A stretch of 6,149 bases of DNA from Dehalococcoidia bacterium LH_S1 (lineage in GTDB: Bacteria; Chloroflexota; Dehalococcoidia; SZUA-161; SpSt-899). The number at the start of each line of letters is the position of its first letter. The first letter of the stretch is position 1. The notes under the pieces were generated by a model. The model made no database searches. It was not told the origin of the DNA and saw nothing but the letters and a program-made list of their open reading frames with translations. The position numbers and the translations under genes are program-made. Below, piece by piece: positions 1-6,149 of this stretch. The stretch spans positions 1 to 6,149 of the forward strand of contig JAGXOF010000057.1 in the NCBI GenBank assembly GCA_023660035.1. The letters are read 5' to 3'.

Positions 1-1592
1 TGGAAAGAGAACGGGAAATGGAGAACTTCGTCCCCACTGAGTACTGGTCTATCGAAGCCGAACTCAACAAGAAGGCGGAAAAGAACGGGAAGTTCAAGGC
101 GGAACTGGTAGGAACGGCACGCAGCAAGAACCTCAATATCCCTACTCAGGAAGATGCCGAAGACCTGGTTGCTAAACTCAAAGGCGCGTCTTACTCGGTA
201 TCCAAGGTCCAACACAAAACGGCATCCCGCCAGCCTTCCCCACCGTTCATCACAAGCACTCTGCAGCAGGAGGCATGGCGCAGGCTTGGTTTCAGCAGCA
301 AACGAACTATGGCTATAGCACAGGGCCTGTATGAGGGCATCCCCATTGGTGGGGAAGAACCAATAGGCCTGATAACATATATGCGAACGGATTCCACCTA
401 TGTCACGACTCATGCTATTACGGAGGCCAGGGAATACATAAAGGACAACTATGGCTCCGACTATGTGCCCAAATCGCCACGAACATTCAAGAAAAAGGTC
501 AAAGGGGCACAGGAAGCACATGAGGCTATTCGCCCGACGTCAGTCAAGAGAGAGCCGATCGCTCTGTATCCCTTCCTTAACAAGGAACAGCTGAAGCTTT
601 ACGAGCTTATCTGGAACCGGATGGTAGCCAGCCAGATGGCTGCTACTGTCTATAACAACACCTCAGTGGATATTCAGGCTACCACCGCAGGAACTAAGTC
701 CATGTTCAGGGCTACCAGCTCTAGGGTCGCCTTCCCCGGCTTCCTGGCTCTCTACAGTGAAGGGACTGACGACGAGGAAGGAGAAAAGGAGAAAACCCCG
801 CTTCCCGAATTATCGCAGGGAGAAGCGCTTGAACTGCTGGGGCTTTTCCCCGAGCAGCATTTTACCAAGCCTCCGTCCCGATACACGGAAGCCACCCTCG
901 TCAAGGCGCTTGAGGCAAATGGCATTGGACGTCCCAGCACCTATGCGCCTATCCTTTCCACTATTCAAGACAGGGGCTACGTACAGAAGGAGAAAGGCCG
1001 CTTTAAACCTGAGGAGATGGGAGCCGTGGTCACCGACCTGCTCAAGGACTACTTCCCCGATATAGTCGACATCGGGTTTACCGCCCAGATGGAGAACAGG
1101 CTGGACAGCATATCCTGGGGTGAGCAGGAGCTGGTCCCTGTACTGCAGGGGTTCTATGGCCCCTTCACCTCGGCCCTGGATAAGGCACTAAACGACATGC
1201 CCAAGGTTAAGCCTGCCGATGAGCCAACCGATGAGATATGCGAAAAATGCGGCAGTCCGATGGTCATAAAGCATGGCCGATTCGGCAGGTTCCTTTCGTG
1301 CAGCAACTACCCGCAGTGTAAGAACGCAAAGCCTATACGGAAGGAAATAGACGTCAACTGCCCTAAATGCGGAGCGAAGCTCGTAGAGCGGCGTACCAAG
1401 AAAGGCAGAATATTCTATGGCTGCAGCAGTTATCCCAATTGCGATTTCGCTGTGTGGGAAAAGCCTCTCTCCACACCCTGCCCCAAATGTGGGGGGCTGC
1501 TGGTCCCCAAGAACAAGGAAATGGCCAGATGTACGGGCTGCGGGCACGAGGCAAGCCTGGAAGAGATTGAGGGACCGGTGCTCCCGGGATAG
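1..1592 (+). CDS. topA: DNA topoisomerase I (type IA), 3' part; 5' end lies outside the window
   Basis: Type IA topoisomerase, which relaxes negatively supercoiled DNA by cutting one strand through a tyrosyl-phosphate link. The frame is open to the left edge: the codons before the ATG at 18 read ERERE and continue into the usual family sequence, so that ATG is internal. Roughly the first 190 residues, including the Toprim domain, are missing. Counting from the ATG at 18, the active-site Tyr is Y121 in GLITYMRTDST (codon 378-380). The conserved QEAHEAIRPT follows at 164-173, then LVKALEANGIGRPSTYA at 294-310. Three C-terminal four-cysteine zinc ribbons are visible: C408/C411/C428/C434, C448/C451/C469/C475 and C488/C491/C505/C508. 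An acidic stretch at 248-258 is a normal variable linker. The stop is TAG at 1590-1592. All motifs are intact and I see no sign of decay. The next gene downstream, on the same strand, is a recombinase remnant 77 bases away. Confidence 0.97.
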   Translation, partial: EREREMENFVPTEYWSIEAELNKKAEKNGKFKAELVGTARSKNLNIPTQEDAEDLVAKLKGASYSVSKVQHKTASRQPSPPFITSTLQQEAWRRLGFSSKRTMAIAQGLYEGIPIGGEEPIGLITYMRTDSTYVTTHAITEAREYIKDNYGSDYVPKSPRTFKKKVKGAQEAHEAIRPTSVKREPIALYPFLNKEQLKLYELIWNRMVASQMAATVYNNTSVDIQATTAGTKSMFRATSSRVAFPGFLALYSEGTDDEEGEKEKTPLPELSQGEALELLGLFPEQHFTKPPSRYTEATLVKALEANGIGRPSTYAPILSTIQDRGYVQKEKGRFKPEEMGAVVTDLLKDYFPDIVDIGFTAQMENRLDSISWGEQELVPVLQGFYGPFTSALDKALNDMPKVKPADEPTDEICEKCGSPMVIKHGRFGRFLSCSNYPQCKNAKPIRKEIDVNCPKCGAKLVERRTKKGRIFYGCSSYPNCDFAVWEKPLSTPCPKCGGLLVPKNKEMARCTGCGHEASLEEIEGPVLPG

Positions 1593-1669
1593 AGAGACTC
1601 ACTCCTCCGGGTTCGCTATGAGCCTGTTCCTCAGGCAAGATTGCGTATCCCCGCTAGCAGGGAACGAAA

Positions 1670-2006
1670 ATGGAAGACATACTCGATAAGTACATCTACC
1701 ACCTGAAAGCGGAGCGCAATTATTCCCGGTATACTCTGAGGAACTACAGCACCGACATTCTCGGATTTTTCCATTTCCTCAGAACTCTAGGGATCTCGTC
1801 CCTGGCGGATGTTGACCACCTCATAGTCAGACAGTACCTGGGATGGCTTCTGGAGAGAGGGGTAGTGCGTGCCAGCGTTTCCCGCAAGATGAGCGCGCTG
1901 CGCTCCTTCTTCCGTTATGTCAATGATGAAAGAGTGGATAGAGGAAGTGCTGATCAGGTTTGACTACCTCCGCCTCAAGAGGGGTGACAAGGGCGTGATA
2001 CGGAAG
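1670..2006 (+). pseudogene. Tyrosine recombinase (XerC/XerD-like) remnant: N-terminal domain only, frameshifted
   Basis: The ATG at 1670 has a good ribosome site (AGGGA at 1659-1663, 6 bases upstream). The open frame gives 97 residues and stops at TGA 1961-1963. Residues 1-83 look like the SAM-like core-binding domain of XerC/XerD: YIYHLKAERNYSRYTLRNYS near 8-27, and SVSRKMSALRSFFRY at 69-83. After FFRY the frame reads VNDERVDRGSADQV, which is unlike the family. The frame starting at ATG 1917 instead reads MMKEWIEE and then YLRLKRG, the kind of inter-domain linker expected next. This implies a +1 shift near 1917-1921. The recognisable match ends around 2006. The catalytic domain, with its Arg, Lys, HxxR and Tyr residues, is absent in all frames before ftsY begins on the opposite strand. 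Full-length Xer proteins are about 300 residues. I infer a dead gene that once followed topA. A short DNA-binding fragment might still be translated, but there is nothing to show it works. Confidence 0.8.
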
Positions 2007-2111
2007 TACATACAGAAGGTCTCGGGGTATAGTCGATTGTATCAGGTGCATTTAGGTCAGGCTGGTTTTCTTTGTCAGAGGCCTGAGAAGCGTTTACCCC
2101 CTCGTTCTGCG

Positions 2112-2132
2112 AAGGTTGACCTCTCATACCAT
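2112..2132. repeat. Imperfect direct repeat, copy 1 (partner at 3850-3870)
   Basis: These 21 bases, beginning AAGGTTGACCTCTCATA, match 3850-3870 (AAGGTTGATCTCCCATA...) in the same orientation at 18 of 21 positions. All three differences are C/T transitions. This copy lies between the Xer remnant and the end of ftsY. The other lies at the start of rnc, so the pair brackets the rnc-ftsY block. On the minus strand this copy reads as a GAGAGG ribosome-site-like run followed by TTC, where the partner has a TTG start codon. Confidence 0.55.
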
Positions 2133-2147
2133 AAGTTATACTACACT

Positions 2148-2164
2148 TGTCAAATGATTTGACA
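2148..2164. repeat. Perfect palindrome TGTCAAA-TGA-TTTGACA, possible operator
   Basis: Two perfect 7-base arms (2148-2154 and 2158-2164) flank TGA. It lies 15 bases past the ftsY stop codon, in the gap between ftsY and the Xer remnant. As RNA it would be a weak AT-rich hairpin with no T-run, so it is a poor terminator. As DNA it looks like a dimeric regulator site. A loose plus-strand promoter (TTGACC at 2116-2121, 15-base spacer, TATACT at 2137-2142) would place its start point inside the palindrome. No regulator gene is present to assign it to. Confidence 0.35.
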
Positions 2165-2179
2165 CGATGATGCAATACA

Positions 2180-3088
2180 CTACCGACCGAGCATAGCTTG
2201 CACGAAACCTTCAGCATTGAAGGGTGCAACATCCTCTGGTTCCTGCCCGGTTCCTACGAACTGTATTGGTATATTTAACTCCTCTGTTATGGTTAAGGCA
2301 ATACCTCCGCGGGAAGTACCGTCGAGTTTGGCCAGAAATACACCGTCAACATGCAATGCTTCCTGGAAATGCTTGGCTTGACTGAGTCCGTTTTGCCCGG
2401 TGGAAGCATCGAGGACTAGAAGGACATGAGGTTCAATGTCAGCCCTGTTAATAACTCGTTTGACCTTCTTGAGTTCGTCCATGAGGTTGGACTTGGTCTG
2501 GATTCTCCCTGCGGTGTCTACGATCAAAACGTCAATCCCTCGCTTTCGTGCTGACTCCAGTGCATCGAAAACCACTGCTCCTGGGTCACCTCCAGGCTGA
2601 CCGGTGATTACATCGATTCCCAATCGCTCTCCCCAGTACTTGAGTTGGTCAATAGCCGCTGCCCGAAATGTGTCGGCAGCGGCCAGCATCACCCTTTTCC
2701 CATCCTCCTTAAATTCATTGGCCAGCTTGGCAATAGAAGTCGTTTTGCCTGTTCCGTTTACTCCAACCATCATTACAACGGCGGGTTTGTTATCGGGCAG
2801 TGTGAAAGCAGTAGCAGTTGACTTGAATATCTCCTGCATTTTCTCTCCCAAGGCCCTTTCCACATCCTCTATTTCTTTAATCTTGTTATCATTGGCGTGT
2901 TCTTTAACCGTTTCAACAAGCTTAGATGAGGCGTTAACACCGATATCGGATGCGATTAGCACCTCTTCCAGCTCATCCCAGAGCTCGTCATCTAAACTGG
3001 AGCGGTCCAGTATACCGGCCATCTTTTGCTGCCATGCCTGTCGAGTGCGCTCCAGACCCTGTTTTGTCTTTTTGAATATGTTAATCAA
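2180..3088 (-). CDS. ftsY: Signal recognition particle receptor FtsY
   Basis: SRP-family GTPase that docks SRP-bound ribosomes at the cytoplasmic membrane so that membrane proteins insert co-translationally. It has 302 residues. The N domain covers about 25-95. The G domain carries G1 GVNGTGKTT (109-117), DTFRAAA (139-145), G3 DTAGR (191-195), AKLDG (253-257, the TKxD-type G4) and the closing GTGQEPEDVAPF (279-290). The long acidic A domain of enterobacterial FtsY is missing. Only a short basic, helical N-terminus (FKKTKQGLERTRQAWQQK) precedes the N domain, which in this family can bind lipid directly. The start is TTG at 3088-3086, chosen because GGGGA lies 5 bases upstream and the sequence before the N domain looks right from there. 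It overlaps the 3' end of rnc by 8 bases (rnc stop TAA at 3083-3081), so translation is probably coupled. The stop is TAG at 2182-2180. The gene converges on the Xer remnant. Confidence 0.96.
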   Translation of the reverse strand: MINIFKKTKQGLERTRQAWQQKMAGILDRSSLDDELWDELEEVLIASDIGVNASSKLVETVKEHANDNKIKEIEDVERALGEKMQEIFKSTATAFTLPDNKPAVVMMVGVNGTGKTTSIAKLANEFKEDGKRVMLAAADTFRAAAIDQLKYWGERLGIDVITGQPGGDPGAVVFDALESARKRGIDVLIVDTAGRIQTKSNLMDELKKVKRVINRADIEPHVLLVLDASTGQNGLSQAKHFQEALHVDGVFLAKLDGTSRGGIALTITEELNIPIQFVGTGQEPEDVAPFNAEGFVQAMLGR

Positions 3089-3782
3089 GTTCGTCCCCTT
3101 TTTCTATATTCTCCAGTGCATTTTTTGCTGCCTCACGCTCTGCGATCCGTTTTCCCCTCCCGTTCCCCTGGCCCAGCAGGGTTTCGCCGGCAGAGACCTC
3201 GACCGTGAAAACCTTGCCATGCTCAGGCCCTTCGATATCGACAACCCGGTACACTGGTGTCAATTGCTGTTTGCCTTGAATGAGTTGCTGCAGGTGGGAT
3301 TTGGGGTCATCATCTATTTCCCCAGTTGCGATTTGCTCCATTTCACTTCTAAGTATCCTCAGGATGAAATCTCTGGCGACTTCGAAGCCCTGGTCCAGAA
3401 ATACCGCACCGATAACTGCTTCCAATGTACCAGCGAGATTCCGTTGTCGGTGCCGTCCGCCACTTTCATCCTCGCCTTTACCCAGGTAAAGGGAATCTCC
3501 AAGATCCAAGCTGCCAGCGACCCTTGCCAGCGTTTCCGTCCGAACAAGCGATGCCCGTAGCTTGGTAAGGTCCCCCTCAGGGAGTTCAGGAAACCTGTAG
3601 TATAGTTCCTCGGCAACCACAAGGCCAAGGAGGGCATCGCCCAGAAACTCCAGTCGTTCATTGGAAGCCAGCACAGAACTGCTCTCGTTCAAATACGAGC
3701 GATGCATGAGCGACTGCTCAAGGCATGTGACATCCTTAAACGTAATGCCAATGATACTTTGCACAGAGTCAAGTTCAGACAC
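3081..3782 (-). CDS. rnc: Ribonuclease III
   Basis: Endonuclease for double-stranded RNA, acting in rRNA maturation and mRNA turnover. From the GTG at 3782 it has 233 residues, a normal length. The signature NERLEFLGDALLG (41-53) supplies E42, E45 and D49, matching E. coli E38, E41 and D45. EGDLTKLRASLVRTETLA follows at 69-86. The second metal motif reads LAGTLEAVIGAVFLD (116-130): E121 matches E. coli E117, but G118 stands where E. coli has D114. A double-stranded-RNA-binding domain occupies about 160-230, ending KRIAEREAAKNALENI. The start is uncertain. A TTG at 3851 has a better ribosome site (GGGAG, 7 bases upstream) and would add 23 residues unlike the family. However, that TTG is also the -35 box of a good promoter (TTGACA, 17 bases, TATCTT), so I prefer the GTG, which has only a weak AGG upstream. 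The gene overlaps ftsY by 8 bases and is divergent from purF. Confidence 0.93.
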   Translation of the reverse strand: MSELDSVQSIIGITFKDVTCLEQSLMHRSYLNESSSVLASNERLEFLGDALLGLVVAEELYYRFPELPEGDLTKLRASLVRTETLARVAGSLDLGDSLYLGKGEDESGGRHRQRNLAGTLEAVIGAVFLDQGFEVARDFILRILRSEMEQIATGEIDDDPKSHLQQLIQGKQQLTPVYRVVDIEGPEHGKVFTVEVSAGETLLGQGNGRGKRIAEREAAKNALENIEKGDELD

Positions 3783-3822
3783 GTCGAATACCTGTTTGAT
3801 AGAATGGTATGTAACCGTCTTC

Positions 3823-3851
3823 AAGATAAACAGACCGCTCTGGGCTGTCAA
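3823..3851 (-). promoter_or_regulatory. Predicted sigma-70-type promoter for rnc-ftsY
   Basis: On the minus strand a perfect TTGACA (3851-3846) is followed by a 17-base spacer and TATCTT (3828-3823, four of six consensus bases). Transcription would begin near 3816, leaving a leader of about 34 bases before the GTG at 3782. Spacing and position are ideal, but the site lies inside the reading frame if the TTG at 3851 is the true rnc start. This is a sequence-only prediction. Confidence 0.5.
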
Positions 3852-3870
3852 GGTTGATCTCCCATATCAT
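3850..3870. repeat. Imperfect direct repeat, copy 2 (partner at 2112-2132)
   Basis: Partner of the repeat at 2112-2132, with 18 of 21 bases identical in the same orientation. On the minus strand this copy contains the GGGAG ribosome-like site and part of the TTG/TTGACA at the upstream end of rnc. It therefore sits at the far boundary of the rnc-ftsY block from copy 1. Confidence 0.55.
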
Positions 3871-3881
3871 GCATGCAATAT

Positions 3882-3911
3882 TTGCCCCCGAATATAGTGA
3901 TGGAGTATAAT
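3882..3911 (+). promoter_or_regulatory. Predicted promoter for purF
   Basis: TTGCCC (3882-3887), an 18-base spacer and a perfect TATAAT (3906-3911) lie upstream of the purF ATG at 3941. Transcription would start near 3918 and give a leader of only about 23 bases, too short for a purine riboswitch. The ribosome site before the ATG is weak (TTAGAG). The promoter is divergent from the predicted rnc promoter, and the two start points are about 100 bases apart. Confidence 0.55.
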
Positions 3912-3940
3912 TTTTATAGATCGTTTCTTGTGATTAGAGT

Positions 3941-5335
3941 ATGCCTTTGCACGAATCTTGTGGCGTTTTTGGAATTCATGGCCCTGGTGAGGATGTAGCA
4001 AGGCTTACCTATTTTGCCCTGTATGCTCTTCAACATCGTGGCCAGGAAAGCGCTGGTATCGCTACCACTGAAGGGGACTCCATTTACCTCCACACCAATA
4101 TGGGGTTGGTCTCTCAAGTCTTCGATGAGCATATCCTTGGACACCTTCCGGGCAATATTGCTATCGGTCACAATAGATACTCCACCACGGGCTCCAGCCG
4201 TCCTGGCAATGCCCAACCTATACTCGTTTCCAGCCCATTAGGAGAAATTGCTGTAAGCCACAACGGGAACCTTATAAATGCCGAGCGTCTACGGGAGGAG
4301 CTTGAGAGTCAGGGCTTCGTGTTCAATACCTCTACTGACTCCGAGGTTATTGCCTATCTCATAGCCTCAGCTCCGGGGAGAAGCCTTGTTGAGAAGATCC
4401 GATATACTATGGGCAGATTGCAGGGGGCTTATAGCCTGGCAATCATGACCAATACTTGTCTCATCGGCGTACGCGATCCACTTGGGGTGCGCCCACTTTG
4501 TATCGGTTCTCTTGATGGTAGCCACGTTATAGCCTCGGAGAGTTGTGCTTTGGATCAATTAGGTATGCAGTTTGTGCGAGAGGTCGACGCGGGGGAAATC
4601 GTGCTCATAGATAGATCAGGATTACAGAGTTTCCATGGATCGACCGAACCCGTAAACCGGGCACTGTGCATCTTCGAGTACATCTACTTTGCTCGCCCCG
4701 ACAGCATTATAGACGGACGCCGGCTCTATGCAGCGAGGTTGGCGATGGGGGCCAGACTATCGCAGGAACACCCGGTGGATGCTGATATTGTCATTGGCGT
4801 TCCGGATTCCGCCACCGCTGCTGGAATAGGATATTCCCAGGCTTCTGGCATTCCCTTTAGCGAGGGACTGCTGAAGAGCAGGTATGTAGGACGCACGTTT
4901 ATTGAACCCCGTCAACACTTGAGGGATATAGGGGTAAGGCTCAAGTTTAGTCCTCTTCCTGAGACCCTTTCAGGGAACAGGGTGGTAGTGGTGGACGACA
5001 GCATAGTGCGTGGTACGACTACTCCTAGGATAGTCTCCCTTATAAAGTCTGCCGGAGCACGGGAAGTGCACGTAAGGATATGTGCGCCACCGCTCCGGTA
5101 TCCGTGTGTCTTTGGCATCGACATGGCCACACGCCATGAACTTATCGCAGCGCAGAAATCCATCGAAGAGATCCGCGACCAGATAGGCGCGGATTCGCTG
5201 GGTTATCTTAGTATTGATGGTCTCATTAGTGCTGTGGGCCTTCCCAGAGATAATTTCTGTCTTGCCTGCTTCACGGGGCATTATCCCGTGCCTGTACAAC
5301 TGGAAATGGACAAACTCGCTTTAGAGGCAAGATAG
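3941..5335 (+). CDS. purF: Amidophosphoribosyltransferase (glutamine PRPP amidotransferase)
   Basis: Catalyses the first committed step of purine synthesis: glutamine plus PRPP gives phosphoribosylamine, glutamate and pyrophosphate. It has 464 residues, the usual length. The N-terminal part is an Ntn-type glutaminase. The short leader MPLHES precedes C7 in CGVFGIHGPGEDVA; in related enzymes such a leader is removed to free the catalytic Cys. HRGQESAGIAT (32-42), GHNRYSTTG (76-84) and SHNGNLIN (106-113) follow. The C-terminal phosphoribosyltransferase part has KSRYVGRTFIEP (312-323) and the PRPP loop VVVVDDSIVRGTT (348-360). C243, C389, C440 and C443 match the four cysteines that hold the [4Fe-4S] cluster in the Bacillus subtilis enzyme, so this is the oxygen-sensitive cluster type. 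The start ATG at 3941 leaves the expected propeptide. The stop is TAG at 5333-5335. No other purine gene is in the window, so it appears to be transcribed alone or at the end of a unit, with its own promoter. Confidence 0.97.
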   Translation: MPLHESCGVFGIHGPGEDVARLTYFALYALQHRGQESAGIATTEGDSIYLHTNMGLVSQVFDEHILGHLPGNIAIGHNRYSTTGSSRPGNAQPILVSSPLGEIAVSHNGNLINAERLREELESQGFVFNTSTDSEVIAYLIASAPGRSLVEKIRYTMGRLQGAYSLAIMTNTCLIGVRDPLGVRPLCIGSLDGSHVIASESCALDQLGMQFVREVDAGEIVLIDRSGLQSFHGSTEPVNRALCIFEYIYFARPDSIIDGRRLYAARLAMGARLSQEHPVDADIVIGVPDSATAAGIGYSQASGIPFSEGLLKSRYVGRTFIEPRQHLRDIGVRLKFSPLPETLSGNRVVVVDDSIVRGTTTPRIVSLIKSAGAREVHVRICAPPLRYPCVFGIDMATRHELIAAQKSIEEIRDQIGADSLGYLSIDGLISAVGLPRDNFCLACFTGHYPVPVQLEMDKLALEAR

Positions 5336-5405
5336 TGCTCCTCTTCCCTGCTCATTCAACTCCTTCTGATTCCCGCTGAGTTACTAGGCTTAAAAAGGTC
5401 TCTTG

Positions 5406-5437
5406 ATCGGGTAGATTCCATGATAACTTACCCCGAT
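5406..5437 (-). terminator. Weak hairpin between convergent purF and antiporter genes
   Basis: ATCGGGTA (5406-5413) can pair with TACCCCGAT (5429-5437) if one C bulges out, leaving a loop of about 15 bases. Read on the minus strand it follows the antiporter stop codon. A short T-run (CCTTTTT) comes about 10 bases after the stem, so it could terminate that transcript poorly. The T-run is too distant for a classic intrinsic terminator. The rest of the 5336-5454 gap shows no clear signal for purF. Confidence 0.25.
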
Positions 5438-5454
5438 GAGGGATTTGCCTTTGC

Positions 5455-6149
5455 CTATCCTGAGATGTCTAAAATCCTTCTTGCGAATTCGCGGCCAGCT
5501 TCATACTCCGGGCTGATCAGATCAGTGACTCCAAGGCTTTTGAGTTCCTCTGCGTCTTTCTCCCTGCGCACACGGGCCATCACGTGGATCTCTGGATTGA
5601 TACATAGAGCCACCTTCACGCTTTGGAACACCGCTAAGGGGTCGGGGTAGGTAACTACAATTGTCTTGGCTTTAGCTATATCTGCTTGGGCCAGCACCCG
5701 GATATTACCGGCATCCCCATAAATGCAATTGATTCCGTCGCATCTAAGGCTAAATGCAAGTTCTGGATCTATCTCAATCACTGTATAGGGTATACCGGAA
5801 TCGTCCAGGCTTTTAGCCATCATCTGTCCCACTCTACCGAATCCGGCAATGACCACAGGCTTCCTGGTGTCTTCACTCCCTGAACCGGGCCATTGGGCCT
5901 CTGCGATTTTGTCCATGGATGCCGGGGTCAACTTGAGGTAGAGACGGGAAGCCACGCTCATTCCCAGTGGTGTAAGTAACATTGTGATTATGGCGCTTCC
6001 GATAATCATGGCGTAGCCCTGCTCGGAGATGATGCCCATGTTAAGTCCACTCTGAGCCAGTATAAAGCTAAATTCCCCTATCTGCGCAAGGCCAGTGGTG
6101 GACGTCGTTGGGCTGCATATGCATCCGCCGGAAAATGCCGTAGTGTTGT
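5455..6149 (-). CDS. Kef-type monovalent cation/proton antiporter with RCK (TrkA-N) domain, 3' part
   Basis: CPA2/Kef family membrane antiporter that exchanges K+ or Na+ for protons, with a cytoplasmic nucleotide-sensing domain. The frame is open to the right edge, so the start and most membrane helices are outside. The ATG at 6039 is internal: 36 in-frame residues precede it, including GLAQIGEFSFILAQSG, a hallmark of Kef transporters. Numbering from the first complete codon (6147), a last membrane helix lies at about 45-65. A polar linker follows, then an RCK_N/TrkA-N Rossmann domain from about 97, with GFGRVG at 102-107, acidic residues E125 and D127 at the end of strand 2, and YGDAGN at about 143-148. 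The protein ends soon after this domain with no TrkA_C domain, as in many KefB/KefC-like proteins. The stop is TAG at 5457-5455. Which ion it carries cannot be told from this part. It is convergent with purF. Confidence 0.9.
   Translation of the reverse strand, partial: NTTAFSGGCICSPTTSTTGLAQIGEFSFILAQSGLNMGIISEQGYAMIIGSAIITMLLTPLGMSVASRLYLKLTPASMDKIAEAQWPGSGSEDTRKPVVIAGFGRVGQMMAKSLDDSGIPYTVIEIDPELAFSLRCDGINCIYGDAGNIRVLAQADIAKAKTIVVTYPDPLAVFQSVKVALCINPEIHVMARVRREKDAEELKSLGVTDLISPEYEAGREFARRILDISG

Noticed and set aside
1188..1547. Minus-strand open frame of 119 codons inside topA
   Set aside because: It is the complement of the topA zinc-ribbon region, and all conserved residues are explained by topA on the plus strand.
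1622..1636. Hairpin GCCTG-TTCCT-CAGGC after topA as a terminator
   Set aside because: The stem is only 5 base pairs and no T-run follows. It is too weak to call.
1917..1963. Programmed ribosomal frameshift joining the two Xer reading frames
   Set aside because: No slippery heptamer or downstream structure is evident, and the shifted frame still lacks the catalytic domain. Decay is the simpler explanation.
2057..2086. Inverted repeat TCAGGC...GCCTGA between the Xer remnant and ftsY
   Set aside because: Six-base arms with an 18-base loop and no T-run on either strand can occur by chance.
2604..3560. Long plus-strand open frame (318 codons) antisense to ftsY and rnc
   Set aside because: It spans the boundary of two clearly conserved genes on the other strand, has no ribosome site of note and no recognisable domain. 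Its composition is what the complement of the ftsY/rnc codons would give.
3852..3940. Purine riboswitch or PurR-type site before purF
   Set aside because: The predicted leader is about 23 bases, too short for a riboswitch, and no clear paired PurR boxes were seen.

Overview
The window is an ordinary bacterial housekeeping stretch with one decayed gene in it. It holds four intact or edge-truncated protein families on each side of a remnant, and all of them can be read directly from conserved motifs. The gene mix is the 3' part of topA, a broken Xer-type recombinase, an rnc-ftsY pair, purF, and the 3' part of a Kef-type cation/proton antiporter. Together with mid-range GC, TTG/GTG starts and a clostridial/Bacillus-type PurF carrying the four iron-sulfur cysteines, this suggests a non-proteobacterial anaerobe. 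My best guess is Chloroflexota, Dehalococcoidia-like, but this is an impression from protein flavour and was not tested by any search.

Layout: topA runs off the left edge and ends at 1592 (+). A 77-base gap follows, then a tyrosine-recombinase N-terminal domain (from 1670, +). It is frameshifted near 1917-1921 and has lost its whole catalytic domain. It converges on ftsY (3088-2180, -), which sits downstream of rnc (3782 or 3851 to 3081, -); the two genes overlap by 8 bases and form one transcription unit. rnc and purF (3941-5335, +) are divergent around a short promoter region. purF converges on the antiporter gene (from beyond the right edge to 5455, -).

Functions: TopA relaxes negative supercoils. 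FtsY docks ribosomes bound to the signal recognition particle at the membrane, and RNase III processes double-stranded RNA; their close pairing is familiar from rnc-(smc)-ftsY clusters, but smc is absent here. PurF makes the committed step of purine synthesis. The antiporter moves monovalent cations under control of a nucleotide-binding RCK domain.

I did not find a new defence, mobile or biosynthetic system. The points worth a second look are the decayed Xer gene, a 21-base imperfect direct repeat that brackets the rnc-ftsY block exactly, an Asp-to-Gly change at a predicted metal-binding position of RNase III, a clash between two possible rnc starts, and a perfect palindrome between the Xer remnant and ftsY. 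No tRNA, rRNA, CRISPR array or complete mobile element was seen. No stretch longer than 300 bases lacks a gene.
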